A stretch of DNA of 64,000 nucleotides, from NCBI GenBank assembly GCA_014843695.1, contig CM026404.1, positions 56,965,931 to 57,029,930 of the forward strand. The letters are read 5' to 3'. The stretch comes from Archivesica marissinica. Its lineage: Eukaryota; Mollusca; Bivalvia; Venerida; Vesicomyidae. The translations under genes were made by a program, and so were the position numbers. Of this stretch, positions 36,601 to 43,962 are shown piece by piece. Below the pieces are notes generated by a model. The model saw nothing but the letters and a program-made list of their open reading frames with translations, searched no databases and was not told where the DNA came from. Each line of letters opens with the position of its first letter. Position 1 is the first letter of the stretch.

Positions 36601-37693
36601 TGAGGGGATGTATAGTTACCTGGAATGGGTATTGAGGAGATGTATATTTACCTGGAATGGTGTATTGAGGAGATGTAGTTACCTGGAATGGTGTATTGAG
36701 GGGATGTATAGTTACATGGAATGGTGTATTGAGATCTATATTTACCTGGAATGGTGTATTGAGGGGATGTATAGTTACCTGGAATGGTGTATTGAGGAGA
36801 TGTATAGTTACCGGGAATGGTGTATTGAGGAGATGTATAGTTACCTGGAATGGTGTATTGAGGGGATGTATATTTACCTGGAATGGTGTATTGAGGGGAT
36901 GTATAGTTACCTGGAATGGTGTATTGAGGGGATGTATATTTACCTGGAATGGTGTATTGAGGAGAAGTATAATTACCTGGAATGGTGTATTGAGGGGATG
37001 TATAGTTACATGGAATGGTGTATTGAGGAGATGTATAGTTACCGGGAATGGTGTATTGAGGGGATGTATATTTACCTGGAATGGTGTATTGAGGAGATGT
37101 ATAGTTACCTGGAATGGTGTATTGAGGAGATGTATATTTACCTGGAATGGTGTATTGAGGAGATGTGTAGTTACCTGGAATGGTGTATTGAGGGGGTGTA
37201 TAGTTACCTGGAATGGTGTATTGAGGAGATGTATAGTTACCTAGAATGGTGTATTGAGGGGATGTATAGTTACCTGGAATGGTGTATTGAGGGGATGTAT
37301 AGTTACCTGGAATGGTGTATTGAGGAGATGTATATTTACCTGGAATGGTGTATTGAGGAGATGTGTAGTTACCTGGAATGGTGTATTGAGGGGGTGTATA
37401 GTTACCTGGAATGGTGTATTGAGGAGATGTATAGTTACCTAGAATGGTGTATTGAGGGGATGTATAGTTACCTGGAATGGTGTATTGAGGGGATGTATAG
37501 TTACCTGGAATGGTGTATTGAGGAGATGTATATTTACCTGGAATGGTGTATTGAGGAGATGTGTAGTTACCTGGAATGGTGTATTGAGGGGGTGTATAGT
37601 TACCTGGAATGGTGTATTGAGGAGATGTGAAGGTAGTTCTCTCAGCTGATCTCTCCTCATGTCAGCTGTATTACCGTAGTCCACAAAGAAAAC
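18448..37693 (-). CDS. TDRD9: TDRD9, Tudor and C-terminal part (gene-level entry, 7 exons)
   Basis: Seven exons on the minus strand join in phase: 37,604-37,693, 34,421-34,543, 30,626-30,760, 30,287-30,322, 27,484-27,639, 25,567-25,637 and 18,448-18,654. Together they give about 272 residues covering the extended Tudor domain and the conserved C-terminal region of TDRD9. TDRD9 is the germline DExH-box/Tudor protein that acts with PIWI proteins in piRNA-guided transposon silencing; the Tudor domain binds dimethyl-arginine in PIWI tails. Human TDRD9 is about 1,380 residues. The part before the Tudor core is not found upstream on this strand (the search ends at the 42,137 gap). The last ~130-150 residues after 18,448 are also not found. 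The matching helicase part lies on the opposite strand at 43.9-63 kb. Confidence 0.9.
18700..19260. other. TDRD9 intron with unassigned repeat
   Basis: A GGTTCGGGTAACCCGACCAT segment near 18,755 has the look of a dispersed repeat end. Nothing coding is seen. Confidence 0.4.
19270..20260 (-). pseudogene. LINE ORF2 C-terminal remnant (L1/Tx1-like)
   Basis: Minus-strand reading from about 20,165 to the stop at 19,526 runs through IWGNRAIKYNKCLIFKKW, NKTNWISELNIIRKSIS and ends with INNILPTRVHLFKWKL plus a Cys/His cluster (NCLLCNHVDTYEHFFISC). This is the zinc-knuckle-like C-terminus of non-LTR retrotransposon ORF2. The 5' part is frameshifted. 19,270-19,525 is its probable 3' UTR. Confidence 0.75.
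20359..20568. mobile_element. TTAA-flanked hairpin MITE (family P1), internal deletion
   Basis: Hairpin intact; about 35 bp missing after the hairpin. Left TTAA is mutated to TTGA. Confidence 0.7.
20624..22090. repeat. 84-bp tandem repeat, about 17-18 units
   Basis: Unit runs through TATGCACAATGTACTATACA, ATAGATAACTGCGTGGACTG and TACTGCTGATAGGCAA. Length variants lacking about 7-9 bp (CCCAATAT region) are interspersed. Long open frames on both strands follow from 84 being a multiple of three and are not taken as genes. Confidence 0.95.
22335..22470 (-). repeat. SINE family A fragment
   Basis: Tail and part of body only; head missing. Confidence 0.6.
22585..22815 (-). mobile_element. CAGGG-ended MITE (family H2), damaged
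   Basis: Reverse copy with the GGGAACCCTG end kept at 22,806-22,815; the other end is lost. Confidence 0.55.
23223..24303 (+). mobile_element. TTAA-flanked MITE (family P3), right end amplified
   Basis: Left end TTAATCCTTTCCTTCATAGA; right end ...GGGAACGGGT. From about 23,400 onward the right-hand ~84 bp (through CATTGTCAATGTATGTCGTA and GAGGGAAAGGGTTTATGAAC) is repeated about ten times. Confidence 0.75.
24312..24745. mobile_element. Inverted-repeat element with CGAATATTCGAATA ends
   Basis: Both ends carry GAATATTCGAATAC-type sequence in inverted orientation (near 24,320-24,360 and 24,677-24,720). No open frame. A non-autonomous DNA element is likely. Confidence 0.5.
24879..25059. mobile_element. 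Tc1/mariner-like MITE (family T1)
   Basis: TACAGTCAAACCTGTGTTAG at the left and ...ACAGGTTTGACTGTA at the right give inverted ends beginning at TA. The inner TTAAGCAGCCA motif is repeated. Copies at 25,653, 34,723 and 63,959. TA target and superfamily are inference. Confidence 0.7.
25360..25540 (-). repeat. SINE family B, head truncated
   Basis: Minus-strand copy starting with the AATTTAGTTTAGCTCGATTG end. The tRNA-like head is cut off near the 25,567 exon. Confidence 0.6.
25567..25637 (-). CDS. TDRD9: TDRD9 exon
   Basis: 71 nt, acceptor CAG|GTTAGC and donor CTCAG|GTACCT. Codes VSLTGPTNPYEMNFSNMTNA then GRL plus AG. The GPxNPYE block matches the family's GPFNPYE block. A T1 MITE lies 16 bp upstream of the acceptor. 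Confidence 0.9.
25653..25834. mobile_element. Tc1/mariner-like MITE (family T1)
   Basis: Complete copy with TACAGTCAAACC and GGTTTGACTGTA ends, immediately next to a TDRD9 acceptor. Confidence 0.7.
25835..26849. other. TDRD9 intron, no gene
   Basis: Contains a GGCCATAACTCTGTGATAAA patch near 26,210 that looks like part of a dispersed molluscan repeat. The open frame across 26,008-26,337 has no protein resemblance. Confidence 0.4.
26850..27130. repeat. About 57-bp tandem repeat, 5 units
   Basis: Unit contains GAGTGCATGCCAAAACCCAC and GGGGGGTCGTCTTATATAC. Units are nearly identical, so the expansion is recent. Confidence 0.9.
27135..27427 (-). repeat. Chimeric SINE (family D joined to family B)
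   Basis: 27,135-27,320 is family D; 27,325-27,427 is the head end of family B. The junction falls at the GGATCGTCTTATGTGGAATT region. Confidence 0.6.
27484..27639 (-). CDS. TDRD9: TDRD9 exon (linker region)
   Basis: 156 nt, phase 0 on both sides, acceptor TTATTACAG and donor AGG|GTAAGG. Codes QNNEQRIADYRTARNLLGQR, ending ACADLGARQSGTR. This linker is poorly conserved. The assignment rests on strand, splice sites, phase and position between the 30,287 and 25,567 exons. Confidence 0.85.
27903..28106. repeat. 29-bp tandem repeat, 7 units
   Basis: Unit is TTGGAGAAAACCTTTATAAC followed by TACCGGGTC. Confidence 0.9.
28528..28810 (-). repeat. tRNA-Thr-like SINE (family A)
   Basis: Near full-length minus-strand copy, inside a TDRD9 intron. 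Confidence 0.75.
28811..29639. other. TDRD9 intron, no gene recognised
   Basis: AT-rich except for a GC- and CpG-richer patch at 29,150-29,340 (for example CGCACAGCGCGCATGCGTGA). No open frame or repeat copy was identified with it. Confidence 0.4.
29640..29985 (+). pseudogene. LINE 3' end with GTT-repeat tail
   Basis: Codes YHFLLICPKFRDLRQKYLKH and continues to a stop at about 29,850: the Cys/His-type ORF2 C-terminus of a non-LTR retrotransposon. The 3' UTR ends in a GTTGTTGTT run at about 29,967-29,983. Heavily 5'-truncated, as is usual for LINE insertions. Confidence 0.7.
29986..30232. mobile_element. TTAA-flanked MITE (family P2), long form
   Basis: TTAACCCATTTGATTCTGGA to TCCAGAATGAAATGGGTTAA. 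It has two inner hairpins, one around CACGCAGCGTCACGCTGCGG. Confidence 0.75.
30287..30322 (-). CDS. TDRD9: TDRD9 micro-exon (12 codons)
   Basis: 36 nt coding GDPHPVWLEGIK, phase 0 on both sides. The acceptor has a pyrimidine-containing tract ending GTTGTTCAG, the donor is AAG|GTAGTT. An alternative upstream acceptor (CTCTAG at 30,349) breaks the frame into the next exon, so the short form is preferred. Confidence 0.75.
30369..30610 (-). mobile_element. TTAA-flanked hairpin MITE (family P1)
   Basis: TTAA on both sides; the right end stops only 15 bp from the donor of the 30,626 exon. Confidence 0.75.
30626..30760 (-). CDS. TDRD9: TDRD9 exon, extended Tudor domain
   Basis: 135 nt, 45 codons, phase 0 both sides. 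Codes PFSIVHGVMRVELIHVSQQY, then GQIYVSTWLNEMGFSDEAEE. The VxHGVxxVELxxxS block and the following xINxxLxxxGxAxxxEES-type helix are the typical end of an extended Tudor domain. Confidence 0.93.
30802..31076 (-). mobile_element. CAGGG-ended MITE (family H1)
   Basis: Reverse copy. Its terminal AATGAACCCTG ends exactly where the 46-bp array begins (31,077). Confidence 0.65.
31077..31975. repeat. 46-bp tandem repeat with 175-bp higher-order period
   Basis: Unit is GTAGATTCTGCATGTTTCAA, then CCTTGAGCAATTGGAACTTG and GAAAAG. In the right half, groups of four units recur with a 175-bp period (three times between 31,400 and 31,950). The left edge abuts the H1 MITE end. Confidence 0.93.
32070..34434. 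repeat. 28-bp tandem repeat built on a TDRD9 exon edge and 5' splice site, about 84 units
   Basis: On the minus strand the unit is CATTGCACGG|GTAAGTTGTG followed by about 8 bases. The first copy is the real end of the 34,421-34,543 exon and its donor (exon ends CTCATTGCACGG, then GTAAGT). Units further away read CATTGCACAG|GTAGGT. Copies of GATCC and GCTCC type alternate. Confidence 0.95.
34421..34543 (-). CDS. TDRD9: TDRD9 exon, Tudor domain
   Basis: 123 nt, 41 codons, phase 0 both sides. Codes ALECRQVKIRPSPIKCPDGK, then WTEDATKAFKDLVMNNRLIA and R. The previous exon ends PFQ, so the junction restores the PFQ-ALEC sequence characteristic of extended Tudor domains. Its last bases and donor are the seed of the 28-bp array. 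Confidence 0.93.
34723..34992. mobile_element. Tc1/mariner-like MITE (family T1), with insertion
   Basis: Starts TACAGTAACACCTGTGTTAG and ends GGCAGGTTTGACTA at 34,992. About 90 bp of unrelated sequence interrupts it (near 34,875-34,965). Its right end is the left border of the 33-bp array. Confidence 0.65.
34993..37628. repeat. 33-bp tandem repeat built on a TDRD9 exon edge and 5' splice site, about 80 units
   Basis: On the minus strand the unit is 25 exon bases (ending AATACACCATTCCAG) plus 8 intron bases (GTAACTAT). The first copy is the true end of the 37,604-37,693 exon. Variants of 29-31 bp and GTAAAT donors are interspersed. 33 is a multiple of three; the exon frame stays open through four further units and meets TAG at 37,439-37,441. 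Confidence 0.96.
37604..37693 (-). CDS. TDRD9: TDRD9 exon, Tudor domain core
   Basis: 90 nt, 30 codons, acceptor ATTGTAG|GTTTTC, donor CCAG|GTAACT. Codes VFFVDYGNTADMRRDQLREL then PSHLLNTPFQ. VFFVDYGN is the hallmark aromatic-cage strand of Tudor domains; a Leu-x-x-x-Pro-Phe-Gln end is the conserved entry to the extended Tudor fold. The exon's last 25 bases seed the 33-bp array. Confidence 0.95.
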
Positions 37694-38055
37694 CTACAAT
37701 ATACAGTAGATCATCTATCATGCATCTGCTAGCCCCGTCCAGCACTATCTTCTCTGACTAACACATCCTGAATACAACCAGAACCACGGTGGTGACGTAC
37801 TTATAGACAACTCTTAAATCCACATTCCCTCTTCTCTTCCTCATGGCGATGGATTCCACAAGGAATGAGGTCTCGAGAGCGATAAATCTAATGATGTAGA
37901 AACTTGTTTCGTTTCTTAGCTAATCACAAGAAACATATTGGGTATTGAGTCAGAGCTGGTAAAAAATTTGTATTCATTGTCTTGTCCAGGAAACAGGTCA
38001 ATAACTGGTGATCACAATATTAGTTATTCATCTTGTGGACAATGAGACATTGGTC
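37694..38055. repeat. Intron sequence with SINE family B fragment
   Basis: 37,815-37,912 resembles the body of SINE family B (GGCGATGGATTCCACAAGGA). The remainder shows nothing recognisable. Confidence 0.45.
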
Positions 38056-38385
38056 AGTTACTTCCCCTGGATACTCTTAATAGTAGATTGGTCCTCTTAA
38101 GTGGTTTCCTGTGTTAATAACGTTGTTTCCTTTGCACCACATGCTATAAGTTTTCATTCATTTTCTCATCTTTTAATTAGTAAATTATTAAATCTCGATG
38201 TTTTACTGTAAAAATATTTTATCAATTAATTAACATTATTTTGATAAAATTATATTTTTCCTCCCGCAACGTCTTGTTATTAGGGAACAAGAGTAAAAAC
38301 AAAGGATTCCAACCAAAAGGACCAATATTCATTTCGGGATAAATTAGACTTTATCTGTCCAAAAGTTAGTAATGTCTCTCAGTAA
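38056..38385. repeat. Fold-back MITE-like repeat, copy 2
   Basis: Diverged copy of 293-652, including TCAGTTACTTCCCCTGGATA and the inverted AAAGGACCAATATTCATTTC end. Confidence 0.6.
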
Positions 38386-38404
38386 TATAGTTATTGATCC
38401 TGTG

Positions 38405-38636
38405 GAAGTCGTGATAGCGCAGTGGATGCGCATTCGCTTCAGGTGCTAAAGATCCAGAGTTCGAGCCCCGCTGGAGCCGTTACAATTGTGCCCTTAGGCA
38501 AGGCATTCAAATTCCACGTTGCCTCTTTTCTCTCCGTTGTGGCGATGGATTCCATCAGGAATGAGGTCACGAGAGTGATTAATACAAGTTGAAAGAACTT
38601 ATTTCGCAATCGAGCTAAAATAAATTTGTATAAACT
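38405..38636 (+). repeat. tRNA-derived SINE (family B), complete
   Basis: tRNA-like head with A box (GATAGCGCAGTGGATGCGCA) and B box (GAGTTCGAGCCCC), then CCCTTAGGCAAGGCATTCAA and a TAAAATAAATTTGTATAAAC end. Confidence 0.75.
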
Positions 38637-38883
38637 AAACACACTGTGGAAAATTGGGTGTAGGAGTGAATATGGAATAGTTTTCCGAAATGGAAGTTTT
38701 TCGAGTTTCTAAATTGATTTTAATTGTGTGTGGTGGTGGTGGGTGACATCATACAATCTGGTATGGGTAATAAGGTGGTGGCATATTTAGAATATCTGGA
38801 TACCCGAGAAACACAATGGGTTTCCTTATACGATCATGTATGGGCAAGGTAGTGGTCGCAGATTTACATTGCTTGGATATGTC

Positions 38884-41800
38884 CCATCCAGAACCACATG
38901 GCATCGCCTCATACGAATATACATGGGGCAAATCCAGAACCACATGGCATCGCCTCATACGAATATACATGGGGCAAATCCAGAACAACATGGCATCGCC
39001 TCATACGAATATACATGGGGCAAATCCAGAACAACATGGCATCGCCTCATACGAATATACATGGGGCAAATCCAGAACAACATGGCATCGCCTCATACAA
39101 ATATACATGGGGCAAATCCAGAACAACATGGCATCGCCTCATACAAATATACATGGGGCAAATCCGAACAACATGGCATCGCCTCATATACATGGGGCAA
39201 ATCCAGATCAACATGGCATCGCCTCATATACATGGGGCAAATCAAGACAACATGGCATCGCATCATCATATACATGGGCAAATCCAGAACACATGGCATC
39301 GCCTCATATACATGGGGCAAATCCAGAACAACATGGCATCGCCTCATATACATGGGCAAATCCAGAACAACATGGCATCGCCTCATATACATGGGCAAAT
39401 CCAGAACAATGGCATCGCCTCATACGAATATACATGGGCAAATCCAGAACAACATGGCATCGCCTCATATACATGGGGCAAATACAGAACAACATGGCAT
39501 CGCCTCATATACATGGGGCAAATCCAGACAACATGGCATTGCCTCATATACATGGGCAAATCCAGAACAACATGGCATCGCCTCATATACATGGGGCAAA
39601 TCCAGAACAACATGGCATCGCCTCATATACATGGGCAAATCCAGAACAACATGGCATCGCCTCATATACATGGGCAAATCCAGAACAACATGGCATCGCC
39701 TCATATACATGGGGCAAATCCAGAACAACATGGCATCGCCTCATATACATGGGGCAAATCCAGAACAACATGGCATACATCACATCACATACATGGGGCA
39801 AATCCAGAACAACATGGCATCGCCTCATATACATGGGCAATCCAGAACCACATGGCATCGCCCAAACACAAACAAACAACACACCCCTCATATACATGGG
39901 GCAAATCCAGAACAACATGGCATCGCCTCATATACATGGGGCAAATCCAGAACAACATGGCATCGCCTCATATACATGGGGCAAATCCAGAACAACATGG
40001 CATCGCCTCATATACATGGGGCAAATCCAGAACAACATGGCATCGCCTCATATACATGGGCAAATCCAGAACAACATGGCATCGCCTCATATACATGGGG
40101 CAAATCCAGAACAACATGGCATCGCCTCATATACATGGGCAAATCCAGAACCACATGGCATCGCCTCATATACATGGGGCAAATCCAAACAAACACATGG
40201 CATCGCCTCATATACATGGGCAAATCCAGAACTATGGGCATCACCCATATACATGGGGCAAATCCTAACAACATGGCATCGCCTCATATACGGGCAAATC
40301 CAGAACCACATGCATCGCCTCATATACATATGGGGCAAATCCAAAACAACATGGCATCGCCTCATATAACATGGGCAAATCCAGAACACATGGCATCGCC
40401 TCATATACATGGGCAAATCCAGAACAACATGGCATCGCCTCATATACATGGGCAATCCAGAACAACATGGCATCGCCTCATATACATGGGGCAAATCCAG
40501 AACAACATGGCATCGCCTCATATACATGGGGCAAATCCAGAACCACATGGCATCGCCTCACATACATGGGGCAAATCCAGAACAACATGGCATCGCCTCA
40601 TATACATGGCAAATCCAGAACCCATGGCATCGCCTCATATACATGGGGCAAATCCAGAACAACATGGCATCGCCTCTCATATACATGGGGGCAAATCCAG
40701 AACAAAGGCATCGCCTCATATACATGGGGCAAATCCAGAACAACATGGCATCGCCTCATATACATGGGCAAATCCAGAACAACATGGCATCACCTCATAT
40801 ACATGGCAATCCAGAACAACATGGCATCGCCTCATATACATGGGGCAAATCCAGAACATGGCATCGCCTCATACATGGGGCAAATCCAGAACCACATGTC
40901 ATCGCCTCATATACATGGGGCAAATCCAGAACAACATGGCATCGCCTCATATACATGGGCAAATCCAGAACCACATGGCATCGCCTCATATACATGGGCA
41001 AATCCAGAACCACATGGCATCGCCTCATACGATTATACATGGGCAAATCCAGAACCACATGGCATCACCTCATATACATGGGCAAATCCAGAACCACATG
41101 GCATCGCCTCATATACATGGGAAAATCCAGAACCACATGGCATCGCCTCATATACATGGGGCAAATCCAGAACAACATGGCATCGCCTCATATACATGGG
41201 CAAATCCGAAAACCACATGGGCATCTATCATAAAGAATCCACCAAACCATGGCATCGCCTCATATACATGGGGCAATCCAGAACAACATGGCATCGCCTC
41301 ATATACATGGGCAAATCCAGAACAACATGGCATCGCCTCATATACATGGGCAAATCCGAACAACATGGCATCGCCTCATATCATGGGCAAATCCAGAACA
41401 ACATGGCATCGCCTCATATACATGGGGCAAATCCAGAACAACATGGCACATCGCCTCATATACATGGGCAAATCCAGAACCACATGGCATCGCCTCATAT
41501 ACATGGGCAAATCCAGAACCACATGGCATCGCCTCATACGATTATACATGGGCAAATCCAGAACCACATGGCATCGCCTCATATACATGGGAAAATCCAG
41601 AACCACATGGCATCGCCTCATATACATGGGGCAAATCCAGAACAACATGGCATCGCCTCATATACATGGGCAAATCCAGAACCACATGGCATCGCCTCAT
41701 ATACATGGGCAAATCCAGAACAACATGGCATCGCCTCATGTACATGGGGCAAATCCAGAACAACATGGCATCGCCTCATATACATGGGGCAAATCCAGAA

Positions 41801-42136
41801 CAACATGGCATCGCCTCATGTACATGGGGCAAATCCAGAACAACATGGCATCGCCTCATATACATGGGGCAAATCCAGAACAACATGGCATCGCCTCATG
41901 TACATGGGGCAAATCCAGAACAACATGGCATCGCCTCATGTACATGGGGCAAATCCAGAACAACATGGCATCGCCTCATGTACATGGGGCAAATCCAGAA
42001 CAACATGGCATCGCCTCATATACATGGGCAAATCCAGAACCACATGGCATCGCCTCATATACATGGGGCAAATCCAGAACAACATGGCATCGCCTCATAT
42101 ACATGGGGCAAATCCAGAACAACATGGCATCGCCTC
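38884..42136. repeat. 40-bp tandem repeat running into the assembly gap
   Basis: Unit is CATGGCATCGCCTCATATAC followed by ATGGGGCAAATCCAGAACAA (46 bp in the first units). The 39.17-41.45 kb part has many single-base losses; the two ends of the array are clean. Long open frames on both strands are artefacts of the repeat. Confidence 0.95.
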
Positions 42137-43136
42137 NNNNNNNNNNNNNNNNNNNNNNNNNNNNNNNNNNNNNNNNNNNNNNNNNNNNNNNNNNNNNNNN
42201 NNNNNNNNNNNNNNNNNNNNNNNNNNNNNNNNNNNNNNNNNNNNNNNNNNNNNNNNNNNNNNNNNNNNNNNNNNNNNNNNNNNNNNNNNNNNNNNNNNNN
42301 NNNNNNNNNNNNNNNNNNNNNNNNNNNNNNNNNNNNNNNNNNNNNNNNNNNNNNNNNNNNNNNNNNNNNNNNNNNNNNNNNNNNNNNNNNNNNNNNNNNN
42401 NNNNNNNNNNNNNNNNNNNNNNNNNNNNNNNNNNNNNNNNNNNNNNNNNNNNNNNNNNNNNNNNNNNNNNNNNNNNNNNNNNNNNNNNNNNNNNNNNNNN
42501 NNNNNNNNNNNNNNNNNNNNNNNNNNNNNNNNNNNNNNNNNNNNNNNNNNNNNNNNNNNNNNNNNNNNNNNNNNNNNNNNNNNNNNNNNNNNNNNNNNNN
42601 NNNNNNNNNNNNNNNNNNNNNNNNNNNNNNNNNNNNNNNNNNNNNNNNNNNNNNNNNNNNNNNNNNNNNNNNNNNNNNNNNNNNNNNNNNNNNNNNNNNN
42701 NNNNNNNNNNNNNNNNNNNNNNNNNNNNNNNNNNNNNNNNNNNNNNNNNNNNNNNNNNNNNNNNNNNNNNNNNNNNNNNNNNNNNNNNNNNNNNNNNNNN
42801 NNNNNNNNNNNNNNNNNNNNNNNNNNNNNNNNNNNNNNNNNNNNNNNNNNNNNNNNNNNNNNNNNNNNNNNNNNNNNNNNNNNNNNNNNNNNNNNNNNNN
42901 NNNNNNNNNNNNNNNNNNNNNNNNNNNNNNNNNNNNNNNNNNNNNNNNNNNNNNNNNNNNNNNNNNNNNNNNNNNNNNNNNNNNNNNNNNNNNNNNNNNN
43001 NNNNNNNNNNNNNNNNNNNNNNNNNNNNNNNNNNNNNNNNNNNNNNNNNNNNNNNNNNNNNNNNNNNNNNNNNNNNNNNNNNNNNNNNNNNNNNNNNNNN
43101 NNNNNNNNNNNNNNNNNNNNNNNNNNNNNNNNNNNN
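42137..43136. other. Assembly gap, exactly 1,000 N
   Basis: A round length marks a placeholder of unknown true size. The left flank is the 40-bp array, the right flank the 68-bp array, so the flanks do not support one continuous repeat. Confidence 0.99.
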
Positions 43137-43893
43137 CCACAATTCTCATGTACCGACATAAGCTTTCTTATATTATAGACCCCGCCCCTGGACGAGACTG
43201 ATCCCCACAATTCTCATGTAGCAACATAAGCTTTCTTATATTATAGACCCCGCCCCTGGACGAGACTGATCCCCACAATTCTCATGTACCGACATAAGCT
43301 TTCTTATATTTTAGATTCCGCCCCTGGACGAGGCTGATCCCCACAATTCTCATGTACCGACATAAGCTTTCTTATATTATAGACCCCGCCCCTGGACGAG
43401 ACTGAAACCTACAATTCTCATGTAGCAACACAAGCTTTCTTATATTTTAGATTCCGCCCCTGGACGAGGCTGATCCCCACAATTCTCATGTACCGACATA
43501 AGCTTTCTTATATTTTAGATTCCGCCCCTGGACGAGACTGATCCCCACAATTCTCATGTAGCAACACAAGCTTTCTTATATTTTAGATTCCGCCCCTGGA
43601 CGAGACTGATCCCCACAATTCTCATGTAGCAACACAAGCTTTCTTATATTTTAGATTCTGCCCCTGGACGAGACTGATCCCCACAATTCTCATGTAGCAA
43701 CACAAGCTTTCTTATATTATAGACCCCGCCCCTGGACGAGGCTGATCCCCACATTTCTCATGTACCGACATAAGCTTTCTTATATTATAGACCCCGCCCC
43801 TGGACGAGACTGATCCCCACAATTCTCATGTACCGACATGAGCTTTCTTATATTATAGACCCCGCCCCTGGACGAGACTGATCCACACATTTC
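43137..43893 (+). repeat. 68-bp tandem repeat built on a TDRD9 3' splice site and exon start, about 11 units
   Basis: Unit is intron end (CTTTCTTATATTATAG) plus exon start (ACCCCGCCCCTGGACGAGAC and TGATCC), then about 26 other bases. The last copy is the real acceptor and start of the 43,859-43,962 exon. Two unit types differ by TTATAG/TTTTAG and CCCCGC/TTCCGC. Confidence 0.95.
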
Positions 43894-43962
43894 ACAAGAG
43901 GCTCGAGATCTTGCAATTGAGCTGATACAACAGTTTGATCAACTCGAGGAAAAAGAACAAGG
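43859..43962 (+). CDS. TDRD9: TDRD9 exon, between RecA1 and RecA2
   Basis: 104 nt, starts in phase 0 after TATTATAG, ends with GG at a GTATGT donor. Codes TPPLDETDPHISQEARDLAI, then ELIQQFDQLEEKEQ. This is the helix preceding the motif IV strand in TDRD9. Its acceptor and first ~30 bases seed the 68-bp array. Confidence 0.92.

Noticed and set aside
32070..37628. CRISPR-like array of short regular repeats
   Set aside because: No unique spacers between repeats, eukaryotic context with introns and SINEs, no cas genes. These are minisatellites.
34938..37630. Plus-strand 555-codon frame of the type MYSYLEWCIEE
   Set aside because: It is the antisense of the 33-bp array. The real coding exon is on the minus strand at 37,604-37,693.
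38749..38991. Minus-strand open frame as the exon before the Tudor core exon
   Set aside because: It is partly inside the 40-bp array, lacks the expected Tudor strand pattern and has no donor in the right phase.
38816..43178. Very long open frames (up to about 1,440 codons) on both strands across 38.8-43.2 kb
   Set aside because: They run through a 40-bp array and through the N gap, exist in several frames at once, and have no start context or protein resemblance.
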